A DNA stretch of 54,959 nt from Scytonema sp. UIC 10036. Its GTDB lineage: Bacteria > Cyanobacteriota > Cyanobacteriia > Cyanobacteriales > Nostocaceae. Position numbers and translations under genes: made by a program. Below are positions 41,113 to 49,145 of this stretch, piece after piece (position 1 is the first letter of the stretch; each line of letters begins with the position of its first letter). The stretch lies in NCBI RefSeq assembly GCF_009725235.1, contig NZ_WJFC01000083.1:1-54959 (forward strand), written 5' to 3'. A model generated the notes under the pieces. It did no database searches and was not told where the DNA came from. It saw only the letters and a list, made by a program, of their open reading frames with translations.

Positions 41113-41133
41113 CCGCCAAATAGAATTTGGCGG
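41113..41133 (+). terminator. End hairpin of the isrB element / terminator
   Basis: CCGCCAAA tagaa TTTGGCGG is a perfect 8-bp stem 12 bases after the isrB stop. Only TTTCC follows it, so it is likelier the element's right-end hairpin than a strong terminator. It lies 26 bases before the start of the next gene. Confidence 0.6.
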
Positions 41134-41158
41134 TTTCCACACTCCCAGGAGTTTTTAG

Positions 41159-42358
41159 ATGAATCAAGTTGTCATTGTTGGAGCAGGGCCAGCAGGTGCA
41201 ACACTTGCACTCCTTATAGCAAAATGTGGCATATCAGTCAAGCTGATTGAAGCATCCCGTAACTTCCAAAGAGTCTTTCGCGGTGAAGGACTGATGCCCA
41301 GTGGGCTAGATGCCCTAGAACAGATGGAGCTACTAACCGTGCTAGAGTCCATTCCCCATCGCCCCCTGGATGGTTGGGAATTCTCCATCAATAACCGAAC
41401 CCTATTTCGAGTGAATGAACCAATAGAACCAGGTGGTAAGCCTTGCACCCTCGTTTCACAGCCCGCCCTCCTCGAAAAATTAATTAATCTTGCCAGCACC
41501 TATCCCAATTTTGAGTTCGTGCAGGGTTCAACCGTCAGGGATTTACACTGGAGCGACAAACGAGTTTCTGGTGTAAAACTGGGTGACGATCGCTCGTTTT
41601 TTGCCGATGTAGTTATTGGAGCAGATGGTCGTAATTCCATTGTTCGTAGTTGTGCCAACTTGCATTTAGAGCAACAATCTCAAAGCTTTGACATTCTGTG
41701 GTTTAAATTAGCAGATAGCCCGCGCTTTGAAACTGAAAATATCTTTTATTCAATTCTTAAAGACGAGAACGCATTTGGATTGTTCCGCTCCTCAGAAGGC
41801 AATCTCCAAGTAGGGTGGGCGCTTCACGAACGTGACTCTCTAGACTGGAAGCACGTCGATTGGTCTGTTATGCTTGCTTCCGCATCACCTCCATGGTTGG
41901 CAGAGCATTTCCAGCAAAATGCTCACTCTATCGAGCGACCGGTGTTGTTATCCGTTGTCGTTGGGCGCTGTCCGCGCTGGTATGCACCAGGATTACTCCT
42001 TTTAGGAGATGCAGCTCATCCCATGTCACCTATCCGCGCCCAAGGTATTAATATGGCGTTACGAGATGTAATTGTTACAGCCAATCATCTCGTTCCCCTG
42101 TTGCTTTCAGGAGCCGGATATGAAGCAATTGATGCAGTACTGCCACAGATTCAAGCCGAGCGAGAACCGGAGATTATCAGAGCACAAAAACTTCAAAGTG
42201 AGGAAGCATCTCTTGCGGAACGACTGGGGAAAAGCGCATTCCTAAGATGGGGTGCGAGTCAGTTTGCTCCTTTAATTCGCAATGGTGTTCGACAGTCTTG
42301 GCTCAAGCGACAGCGCGAATTGCGCCAAGGCGTCAGGCAGGTAAAATTAACTGTTTGA
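41159..42358 (+). CDS. FAD-dependent monooxygenase (UbiH/PHBH class)
   Basis: 399 aa, with AGGAG before the ATG. It has the three flavoprotein hydroxylase signatures: VVIVGAGPAGATLALLIAKC (GxGxxG), ADVVIGADGRNSIVR (DG motif binding FAD and NADPH), and LLLLGDAAHPMSPIRAQGIN (GD motif). The family hydroxylates aromatic or polyketide substrates using NAD(P)H and oxygen, or oxidises halogenated or geranylgeranyl compounds. The substrate is not readable. It is 72 bases before a PLP decarboxylase on the same strand. The isrB element inserted just upstream may have displaced its native promoter. Confidence 0.87.
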   Translation: MNQVVIVGAGPAGATLALLIAKCGISVKLIEASRNFQRVFRGEGLMPSGLDALEQMELLTVLESIPHRPLDGWEFSINNRTLFRVNEPIEPGGKPCTLVSQPALLEKLINLASTYPNFEFVQGSTVRDLHWSDKRVSGVKLGDDRSFFADVVIGADGRNSIVRSCANLHLEQQSQSFDILWFKLADSPRFETENIFYSILKDENAFGLFRSSEGNLQVGWALHERDSLDWKHVDWSVMLASASPPWLAEHFQQNAHSIERPVLLSVVVGRCPRWYAPGLLLLGDAAHPMSPIRAQGINMALRDVIVTANHLVPLLLSGAGYEAIDAVLPQIQAEREPEIIRAQKLQSEEASLAERLGKSAFLRWGASQFAPLIRNGVRQSWLKRQRELRQGVRQVKLTV

Positions 42359-42429
42359 GGGAATGAAATCTGAAATTCACGTCCATTATAGGTAAGAATG
42401 ATTCTGCCACTTTAAGATAAACTTGAAAA

Positions 42430-43776
42430 ATGCGGAAACTTTTGGAAACGACCTCTAACCTTGCAATTCGTTATCTTGAGGAATTGCAAAGCCGTAATGT
42501 TGCTCCATCAGCAGAAGCGATCGCCAAGCTGACTCAGTTCGATGAACCACTACCGGAGGATTCTGCCGATCCAGAACTGGTTCTACAGTTGCTTGATGAA
42601 ATTGGTTCCCCTGGAACGATGGCAATGGCGGGATCTCGTTTCTTTGGCTTCGTGACAGGAGGTTCTCTCCCTGTTACGCTAGCAGCAAATTGGTTAGCCG
42701 GAGCCTGGGATCAAAATTCCGGGCTGGCTCACATCACACCTGCAACTGCCTTTTTGGAACAGGTTGCTCTATACTGGCTTTTGGATTTATTACACTTGCC
42801 TCCTGAGTGTGGCGGAGCATTCGTTACGGGAGCAACTGTTGCCAACTTTACAGCGCTCGCGGCGGCTCGTCACGCTGTCCTCGAACACGTTGGTTGGAAT
42901 ATAGAAGCGGATGGGTTGTTTGGCGCACCCCCTATTACAGTCGTGGTTGGAGAAGAAGTGCATCCGAGTTTGCTCAAAGCATTGGGATTATTGGGATTGG
43001 GGCGCAATCGAGTGGTAAAAGTACCAGTGGACTCCCAAGGGCGAATGCGTCCGGAGGCGATCGCACCTGTGACAAGTCCTGCGATCGTTTGTACCCAAGT
43101 CGGAAACGTCAACACGGGTGCATGCGATCCCGTGGGGGACATTTGCGATCGCACACGTACACCGGGAGTGTGGGTACACGTTGATGGTGCGTTTGGACTT
43201 TGGGCAGCCGCATCTCCATCTTTAGCTTATCTGACATATGGTGTGGAAAAAGCTGACTCTTGGGCAACCGATGCTCATAAGTGGTTGAATGTTCCTTATG
43301 ATAGCGGGCTGGCATTTGTTCGGAATGCGGATGTGTTAAGAGCGGCAATGGCAGTTAGTGCTTCATATTTACCAACTGTGAGCGATCGCCGCAATCCATC
43401 TGACTACACACCTGAATTTTCCAGACGCGCTCGTGGAGTTGAAGTTTGGGCAGCACTGCGATCGCTAGGTCGTTCTGGAGTCGCCGATCTCGTTGAACGT
43501 ACTTGCCGTCATGCAAGACATTTTGCCAGAGAGATTCAAGCAGCTGGATATCAGATTCTCAACGATGTAGTCTTAAATCAAGTCTTGGTATCTTTTGGAG
43601 ATGCAGAAACGACTCTTCGTGCGATCTCAGAGATTCAAGCAGATGGTACTTGTTGGTGTGGTAGTACTGTTTGGCAGGGACAAGCCGCAATGCGAATTAG
43701 CGTATCATCTTGGGCAACAACTGATGAAGATGTGGAGGGCAGCCTAGAGACTATATTGCGTATTGCTAAGAAATAG
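42430..43776 (+). CDS. PLP-dependent group II amino-acid decarboxylase
   Basis: 448 aa, fold-type I. Substrate/PLP residues: FVTGATVANFTALAAARHAV (phosphate loop), VHVDGAFGLWAA (Asp to the pyridine nitrogen), and SWATDAHKWLNVPYDSGLAF (Schiff-base Lys). Family relatives are aromatic L-amino acid, glutamate and related decarboxylases; the length is a little short of the 480-500 of eukaryotic DDC, normal for bacteria. Substrate unknown. Its neighbours, a flavin hydroxylase upstream and a haem peroxidase downstream, would suit an aromatic amine route, but that is inference. Confidence 0.87.
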   Translation: MRKLLETTSNLAIRYLEELQSRNVAPSAEAIAKLTQFDEPLPEDSADPELVLQLLDEIGSPGTMAMAGSRFFGFVTGGSLPVTLAANWLAGAWDQNSGLAHITPATAFLEQVALYWLLDLLHLPPECGGAFVTGATVANFTALAAARHAVLEHVGWNIEADGLFGAPPITVVVGEEVHPSLLKALGLLGLGRNRVVKVPVDSQGRMRPEAIAPVTSPAIVCTQVGNVNTGACDPVGDICDRTRTPGVWVHVDGAFGLWAAASPSLAYLTYGVEKADSWATDAHKWLNVPYDSGLAFVRNADVLRAAMAVSASYLPTVSDRRNPSDYTPEFSRRARGVEVWAALRSLGRSGVADLVERTCRHARHFAREIQAAGYQILNDVVLNQVLVSFGDAETTLRAISEIQADGTCWCGSTVWQGQAAMRISVSSWATTDEDVEGSLETILRIAKK

Positions 43777-44155
43777 TATCAGAAACCAAACTTGTGCTAT
43801 CAATCCTAGTCCCCAGTCCCCAATCCCCAATCGCTGCGATCGCAATTATTAAATTTTACAGAGCTTTTTTTCGTATTCAATCAAACTGTACGATCATTAG
43901 CTTTTGTACAGGGGCAAACATCAAGCACTACGCAAAATTACAGATTGTTAAAGGTACCCTTAAAGGTAATACCAGAAGAGGGTTTTTTCTGACACCTTAG
44001 AAAAAAGGTAGTCATGTAGCGTGAGTGCTGATAGTGCATAAGTTGATTTCACTGACACATATAAAAAAAAGACGGGAGTTTAGGAAGAACGAGCAATATT
44101 AACAACTTTAAACTACAAACCCTTCTAATTGGAAAACATAAACGAGGAGAAGATA
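43777..44155. other. Spacer between decarboxylase and peroxidase genes
   Basis: 379 bases with no convincing gene. It has CCCCAGTCCCCAATCCCCAA simple sequence near 43811-43835 and a HIP1-like octamer. A T-rich stretch after AGAGGG near 43975 may belong to a weak hairpin. The last 15 bases hold the GAGGAG ribosome-binding site of the peroxidase gene. Confidence 0.45.
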
Positions 44156-45808
44156 ATGCAAAACATTCCATTTCAGTTTAGTCATGGTGGTTATATCAAG
44201 CAAGAGGCTGTAACGAGGTCTGTTGAAGAAAGTCGCACGCGAGCGATCGATGTGGAAACAGATTTTGATTACCTTTTTCCAGAACTTGCTAAAGATCCAA
44301 ACAGCCTACTCCCAGTTACAAATACCAAAGATGTGATTGCAAAGCTCAAGGCTTTGGGCGATGCAATGATTGACAGTACTGATTTCACTGAGCCTCCACC
44401 ACAAGCACCAATTAGCTCAACCATACCTCCAGTTTTTACTTATTTCGGGCAATTTATCGACCATGACATCACCGCCAACACAGATCGCACCTCTGAAGAT
44501 CTAAAAACTGACATTACCAAGGAGGATTTCAAACCTCTACCACCCAGTACTGTCATTGAAAAACTCAAAAATTTGCGCCGACCCACATTCGATCTTGATA
44601 GTGTTTATGGTGATGGTCCAACCCTAGATCCCAACTTCCCCACGGAAGCAAAGAGTTTTTATCAAGAAAACGACCCAGTTAAACTGAAAGTGGGTCAAGC
44701 TACTGATAGTCCTGATATACCTGGAGTTAAAATTCCACCAGAAGGCGATTTGATGCGCGATCTCCCACGTGATGAGAACAAGAGAGCTATCATTGGTGAT
44801 AGTCGCAACGATGAGAATCTGATTGTGGCACAACTCCATGTTGCTTTTCTACGGTTCCACAATGCAGTTGTAGATTGGGTACGGGCTAACGAACCTAAAA
44901 ATGCCGGAGACAACATAACTTTGTTTAAACGGGCGCAACAGTTAGTTCGCTGGCACTACCAGTGGCTGGTTATCAATGATTTTCTGAAAACATTAACAGT
45001 CAAAGGAACAGTAGATAGTATCCTGACAGGGGGTCTGAAATTTTATAAACTCCGGAATGGAGAACTCTTTATGCCCCTTGAATTCTCCGTTGCAGCTTAT
45101 CGCTTTGGGCATAGTTTGATACGTGGTGCCTATGACCACAACCGTAATTTTACAGACAGACCATTAACTCCACAACCCATAACTAATGCAACTTTCAATC
45201 TCCTCTTTCTCTTTACAGGTAAAGGAGGTTTAGGAGGTACTTCCACTCTCCCCTTTAACTGGATTATTGAATGGAACCGCTTTGCTGACAAAGGAAGAGC
45301 ATCTATAAGAGGCAGAAATTCGGCACGCAGGATTGACACGCGTTTGACAAAGTTTTTGTCAGAGATGGATAATGAGATCGATCAAAGCAACACTCAGGCA
45401 ATTAACGACCTTCTCAAGCATCTTGCCAAGCGAAACCTGCTGCGTGGATACTTGCTCAGTATTCCCACCGGGCAGAGCTTAGCTGATAAACTAGGTGTCA
45501 AAAGATTGACAGCCGAAGAACTTCAGCGTCGCAATTCCACACAAATGAATCAAGCCCTTGCACCTTTTCTAGAAAAGACTCCAGCATGGTATTACATTCT
45601 TAAAGAGTCAGAAATTCGTGCCAACGGCGACTCCTTAGGTGAAGTTGGCAGCCGCATTGTCGCTGAAACCTTCATTGGTTTGATGAAAAACGATCCATTC
45701 TCCTACCTTAACAAAGATTGGAACCCATCCCAAGGTGTCAAGCTACCAAATGGTAAAGAAATTCGCGAGATTGGCGATTTTTTGAAGTTCGCTGGAGTCA
45801 TGCTTTAA
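44156..45808 (+). CDS. Animal-type haem peroxidase (peroxidasin/cyclooxygenase superfamily)
   Basis: 550 aa from ATG 44156, chosen because GAGGAG stands seven bases upstream; a TTG at 44129 is also in frame. The distal haem side is FTYFGQFIDHDITANTD (catalytic His in the FIDHD motif). The proximal side is FSVAAYRFGHSLIRGAYDHN (haem-ligand His in RFGHS). QLHVAFLRFHNAVVDWV and a terminal SRIVAETFIGLM block complete the domain. No signal peptide is visible, so secretion would need another route. Bacterial members oxidise halides, phenols or fatty acids with peroxide. It is the last gene of a same-strand run with the monooxygenase and decarboxylase, though a 379-base gap suggests its own promoter. 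Confidence 0.9.
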   Translation: MQNIPFQFSHGGYIKQEAVTRSVEESRTRAIDVETDFDYLFPELAKDPNSLLPVTNTKDVIAKLKALGDAMIDSTDFTEPPPQAPISSTIPPVFTYFGQFIDHDITANTDRTSEDLKTDITKEDFKPLPPSTVIEKLKNLRRPTFDLDSVYGDGPTLDPNFPTEAKSFYQENDPVKLKVGQATDSPDIPGVKIPPEGDLMRDLPRDENKRAIIGDSRNDENLIVAQLHVAFLRFHNAVVDWVRANEPKNAGDNITLFKRAQQLVRWHYQWLVINDFLKTLTVKGTVDSILTGGLKFYKLRNGELFMPLEFSVAAYRFGHSLIRGAYDHNRNFTDRPLTPQPITNATFNLLFLFTGKGGLGGTSTLPFNWIIEWNRFADKGRASIRGRNSARRIDTRLTKFLSEMDNEIDQSNTQAINDLLKHLAKRNLLRGYLLSIPTGQSLADKLGVKRLTAEELQRRNSTQMNQALAPFLEKTPAWYYILKESEIRANGDSLGEVGSRIVAETFIGLMKNDPFSYLNKDWNPSQGVKLPNGKEIREIGDFLKFAGVML

Positions 45809-45845
45809 TCAGTGAGCAGTGAGCAGTAAGCAGTGACCAACAAAA

Positions 45846-45954
45846 TTACTCCCGTCCCGCTCTAAAATTACCGATTTGCTTTTCCTCTTTCTTTGTGCTC
45901 TTTGCGTCTTTGCGGTTCATTTAAATAGGTCATCTTCGGGCGGAAAGGGAGTAA
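45846..45954 (-). repeat. Dispersed ~75-bp repeat copy, inverted
   Basis: The reverse complement of 45846-45920 (ATGAACCGCAAAGACGCAAA, then AAGAAAGAGGAAAAGC, TCGGTAATTTTAGAGC, GGGAGTAA) aligns along its full length with 9425-9501. A second GCGGAAAGGGAGTAA end follows at 45939-45954 in the opposite sense, so the element looks like two inverted arms. Confidence 0.6.
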
Positions 45955-45960
45955 TAATAA

Positions 45961-45996
45961 AGGGGTGGGACAATAAAATTCCACCCTTATATTTTT
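45961..45996. terminator. Hairpin between convergent genes
   Basis: GGGTGG (45963-45968) pairs with CCACCC (45981-45986), extendable with a bulge on each side, followed on the plus strand by TTATATTTTTCT. It can serve the peroxidase gene and, with flanking A-runs, possibly the convergent lipid kinase gene. Confidence 0.5.
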
Positions 45997-46077
45997 CTAT
46001 TAGACATCTCCAGAAATGAAGTACCGACCCTAAATGTACAGGACTTTTATCTTCTTTTTTGGAGATGCCTATTAAAA

Positions 46078-46142
46078 ATCCAAAATCCAAAATCCAAAAT
46101 CCAAAATCCAAAATCCAAAATCCAAAATCCAAAATCCAAAAT
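46078..46142. repeat. ATCCAAA heptamer array
   Basis: About nine uninterrupted copies of ATCCAAA end exactly at the stop codon of the lipid kinase gene. It is the longest heptamer array in the window. An apparent minus-strand protein here (repeats of FWILDFG) is only the translation of the array. Confidence 0.9.
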
Positions 46143-47174
46143 CTAATCATCCACTTCTTTCTGTGACTCAACGGGAAGCACTATAGGCGGATTGGCATCG
46201 TCTTGAGATTGATAAGTTGGCGTATCAGCACTTGGAAGAACCACTTTCAATGCTTGCTTGACTACTTTCAACGTCACTGGGACTTCCCCAATTTGATTCC
46301 CATCTATATGAACGGGTAGTTTGGCGTTTGAGGAGAGACGAACCGATGCAACTTGGTAAGTCTCAATTTTGGGGTTGTAGTTGTACTGTCCCCGACTGAT
46401 TGACCAAAAATGACGCACCAGTTCCCACTTACTAAACTGACGGTAAATAGTGACTGTTAGCAAACCGTCATCTACGATCGCATTTGGTGCAACCATAAAT
46501 GCCGCACCATAGTAAGGTGTATTTGCAATCACAACTAACAAAGCTTTAGTCTGAAATTCTTTGAGACTAGCTATTTTTCGTCTTAAAAATCTTGGGCTTG
46601 GTATTGGGTGAGTCCTAGCTTGGGCGATGGGACGATCTAACTCAATCTTCAGGGCTTGCGGTTGATAACCCATTGCCAAGCGAAAAGCTTGAAGCATCCG
46701 TCCCCACCTTCCACCCTTGATTTCTTCGCCAATAGGAAATAGAGTTGCATCTAGCCCTACCCCAGCTGCTTCTAAAAAGAAGTGCTTGTCATTGGCTTGT
46801 CCAACATCAATACTCTTAATTTGCCCCCGACCCAATACTTGACAGGCTTGGAGAAAATCCATTGGTAAATTCAGGGTTCGAGCAATATTATTATAAGTAC
46901 CAATTGGTATAATTCCCAGTGGAATTGGGGCATGAAGCAAACCTTTTGCAACTTCACTGACTGTACCGTCACCGCCCCCCACGATGACCATATCATAGTA
47001 ACCTTCTTCAACAACTCGTTGGGCAATTACCGCCGGCGACTCATCAGGCTTGGTAAATGCTAAGTCAGCCCGAATGCCTTCTGCCTCTAGTGCCGCCAAA
47101 ATATCTGGCAATTTCAAGGGATTAGGCTCATCAGTTCCAGACACCGGATTCATAATTAGACGTGCGTGTTTCAT
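46143..47174 (-). CDS. YegS/BmrU-family lipid (diacylglycerol-type) kinase
   Basis: 343 aa from ATG 47174, which has TGGAG upstream and starts at the conserved strand MKHARLIMNPVSGTDEPNP; an ATG at 47225 would add 17 residues. The nucleotide motif VIVGGGDGTVSEVAKGLLH and IPLGIIPIGTYNNIARTLNL are the DAGK catalytic signatures. The C-terminal sandwich has VIANTPYYGAAFMVAPNAIV, DDGLLTVTIY and LPVHIDGNQIGEVPVTLKV. It phosphorylates diacylglycerol or a related lipid at the membrane with ATP. It is divergent from the S4-domain gene. The stop codon is abutted by the heptamer array. Confidence 0.9.
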   Translation of the reverse strand: MKHARLIMNPVSGTDEPNPLKLPDILAALEAEGIRADLAFTKPDESPAVIAQRVVEEGYYDMVIVGGGDGTVSEVAKGLLHAPIPLGIIPIGTYNNIARTLNLPMDFLQACQVLGRGQIKSIDVGQANDKHFFLEAAGVGLDATLFPIGEEIKGGRWGRMLQAFRLAMGYQPQALKIELDRPIAQARTHPIPSPRFLRRKIASLKEFQTKALLVVIANTPYYGAAFMVAPNAIVDDGLLTVTIYRQFSKWELVRHFWSISRGQYNYNPKIETYQVASVRLSSNAKLPVHIDGNQIGEVPVTLKVVKQALKVVLPSADTPTYQSQDDANPPIVLPVESQKEVDD

Positions 47175-47313
47175 TTGCCCAACTCCAGGGTGCTGTGAGA
47201 TAACCCCTACAGACAATTCTAGCAATTCTAGCCCATCGGCTAATAAACTCTTGACTCCCGATTTTCAAGCTAATATAAAGAAGATTTTTTGCATTTCACC
47301 TTTCCCATGCGTT

Positions 47314-47523
47314 ATGGACACAAGCGAAAGTAAAATTAAATTAGACCAGTTTTTGAAGTTGATGGGTATAACATCCACTGGAGGGCAAGCAAAACTGATG
47401 ATTCAGGGGGGCGAAGTCAAAGTGAATGGTTCAGTGGAAACCAGGCGGGGACGGCAATTAGTATCGGGTGATGAAGTGACGGTGGGAGGGCAAACGCTTA
47501 AAGTAGATTTGAATAATTCTTAG
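47314..47523 (+). CDS. S4-domain RNA-binding protein (YbcJ-like)
   Basis: 69 aa from ATG 47314. The frame stays open upstream to 47050, but that part is antisense to the lipid kinase gene and not believed. The product is one S4 fold: IKLDQFLKLMGITSTGGQAK, MIQGGEVKVNGSVETRRGRQ, LVSGDEVTVGG. This matches the YbcJ/RlbA group of about 70 residues that bind structured RNA, probably rRNA or tRNA. It overlaps nothing and converges on the cyclase gene. Confidence 0.87.
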   Translation: MDTSESKIKLDQFLKLMGITSTGGQAKLMIQGGEVKVNGSVETRRGRQLVSGDEVTVGGQTLKVDLNNS

Positions 47524-47551
47524 AGAAACTGCAAAAAACAAATTATCGTTT

Positions 47552-49063
47552 TTATTTATCAGTAAAAGTCCACACGCCATTCCAGTTTTTGGGGACTCCC
47601 CTTTGCTGTAATGTTTCGACTCGTTCTAAATAAAGCATTGCCGTCTTATCTGAAGGATGGATAGCCAGTACTTTTTCAAAATGTGTTTTTGCCAATTCTA
47701 ACTCACTGTTTTTGTAGTACTCTAAACCCCGCTCAAATTCTGGTTGTGTTTGAAGTTTGAGCGCACGGATTTCTTCAATTTCTGCATCTAGGACTTCATA
47801 AACTGCGATCGCTTCCGTCCGTCCCTTCACAATCGCCCGATCCAAAAACCGAATGTGATACTTTTCGGGGGTACTCAGATGATGTAGCGTTTGCTCTGAT
47901 ATTAACAAAGACACACCATAGAATTTCGTCAGCCCTTCCAAGCGAGCTGTTAGGTTAACATTGTCAGAAAAAGCATCTCCCTGCATCCGGTTTTCTTCAC
48001 CCACCATACCCAACATCATATGCCCAACGTGAATGCCTATGCCTACCTGAAGGGGAAGGTAACCTTTCACTGCACGTTCCTTATTGTATTCGTGAACCCG
48101 TCGATGTTTGGCAACTCCCGCCGCCACTGCATCATCGGCTCCCTCAGGAAACACAGCCATCATGCCATCACCTAAAAATTTGACGATAATACCATAGTGA
48201 GAGCGAATTTCAGGGCTGACACGCTTGAGATATGCATTGACAAAATTAAAATTCTCCTGAGGTGTCATACCTTCAGAGATGGTTGTGAAAGAGCGAATGT
48301 CACTAAACATAACCGCCATGATTTTGCTGACATGATCGCCCAATTGCACATCTGTAATTGCTGATTTCCGCAAGAACCTAAGGTATTCGTGAGGTACAAA
48401 TCGCCCGTAAGCTTTTAACAAAGACTCTAACTGAGCATTGGCACTGGTTAGCTCTTTTTCTCTTGCTTTAACAGTTTTTACCATGTTGGTAAAAACTCGT
48501 GCTAATTGTCCGAGTTCATCGCTTCGTTTAGTCACCTCTGCTAGAGTCTCTGCTTGAAAGGCATCTTTTTCTACATCACTAGCAGCAGATGTCACCTTAT
48601 CCACCTGCTCGATATATGCTGCTTGACGTAAAATTTCAGCTTTAAAGAGGGCTTCTGCTTCCAATCGCTTGAGAAAATTCACGTAAGCTTTTGAGTGATA
48701 GCGGATGCGAGCAATCAACTCCATGCGATCGGGCAGTTTGACTAAATAATCATTTGCCCCCAGTTCAAATGCTTTGGCTTTAATAACAGGGTCTTCTTTA
48801 CTAGACAGCACAATTAGGGGAATATTGCAAGTGGGTGCGTCTTTGGATCGCAGAAACTTTACCAACAGCAGCCCTTGCATTTGTGGCATGACTAAGTCTT
48901 GTAAAATGACAGTTGGTTGGCAATCTTTAGCGACTTTGATTGCTTGAGTTGGATCGCTACAGTAATGAAATACAATATCCTTTTCGGGAGCCAGCATTCG
49001 AGAAATGGCTTCACCGATGATGGATTGGTCGTCAATAAGTAATACGGTTATTTGCTCGTCCAT
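47552..49063 (-). CDS. Receiver-domain class III adenylate/guanylate cyclase
   Basis: 503 aa. Residues 1-125 are a CheY-like receiver (acid pair in VLLIDDQSII, phospho-Asp56 in VILQDLVMPQM, Lys in IVLSSKEDP). A coiled-coil signalling helix covers about 130-225. About 235-420 is the cyclase: metal Asp in VMFSDIRSFTTISEGM, second Asp in IVKFLGDGMMAVFPEG, and the transition-state Asn/Arg pair in SDNVNLTARLEGL. The Lys before FLGDG favours ATP as substrate. The last 60 residues resemble a TPR (FERGLEYYKNSELELAKTHF). It produces cAMP (or cGMP) in response to phosphorelay input. It is directly downstream of cheB, 57 bases apart, and so a likely output of the disrupted cheA. Confidence 0.92.
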   Translation of the reverse strand: MDEQITVLLIDDQSIIGEAISRMLAPEKDIVFHYCSDPTQAIKVAKDCQPTVILQDLVMPQMQGLLLVKFLRSKDAPTCNIPLIVLSSKEDPVIKAKAFELGANDYLVKLPDRMELIARIRYHSKAYVNFLKRLEAEALFKAEILRQAAYIEQVDKVTSAASDVEKDAFQAETLAEVTKRSDELGQLARVFTNMVKTVKAREKELTSANAQLESLLKAYGRFVPHEYLRFLRKSAITDVQLGDHVSKIMAVMFSDIRSFTTISEGMTPQENFNFVNAYLKRVSPEIRSHYGIIVKFLGDGMMAVFPEGADDAVAAGVAKHRRVHEYNKERAVKGYLPLQVGIGIHVGHMMLGMVGEENRMQGDAFSDNVNLTARLEGLTKFYGVSLLISEQTLHHLSTPEKYHIRFLDRAIVKGRTEAIAVYEVLDAEIEEIRALKLQTQPEFERGLEYYKNSELELAKTHFEKVLAIHPSDKTAMLYLERVETLQQRGVPKNWNGVWTFTDK

Positions 49064-49065
49064 TG

Positions 49066-49145
49066 GGGGATTTTGGATTAGGAGATTGCGGATTTTGGAT
49101 TTTGGATTTTGGATTTTGGATTAGGAGATTGCGGATTTTGGATTT
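49066..49145. repeat. ATTTTGG heptamer array at the cheB 3' end
   Basis: Six or more copies of the TTTTGGA unit and a larger duplicated unit (TTAGGAGATTGCGGATTTTG) fill the cheB-cyclase gap and run into the last codons of cheB. The array thus encodes the C-terminal residues of CheB. Confidence 0.8.

Larger units (their letters stand above)
39840..41140 (+). mobile_element. Minimal IsrB (OMEGA) element, IS200/IS605-type, no transposase
   Basis: A compact unit of RNA leader, isrB gene and a hairpin at each end: a perfect 9-bp stem at 39840-39860 (CCCCCGAAT ttt ATTCGGGGG) and another at 41113-41133 (CCGCCAAA tagaa TTTGGCGG). Subterminal hairpins, absence of inverted terminal repeats and lack of target duplication are expected of IS200/IS605-like elements. 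No tnpA lies inside, so movement would need a transposase elsewhere. Outer edges are approximate. Confidence 0.65.

Noticed and set aside
43794..44000. 68-codon plus-strand frame after the decarboxylase gene
   Set aside because: Starts in CCCCAGT/CCCCAAT simple sequence and has no protein-like pattern.
46078..46142. Possible CRISPR-like array
   Set aside because: Units are seven bases with no spacers; no cas genes anywhere in the window.
45917..46171. 84-codon minus-strand frame with repeated FWILDFG
   Set aside because: It is the translation of the ATCCAAA heptamer array and overlaps the lipid kinase stop.
47050..47313. N-terminal extension of the S4 protein frame
   Set aside because: Antisense to the start of the lipid kinase gene; the S4 family length fits the ATG at 47314.
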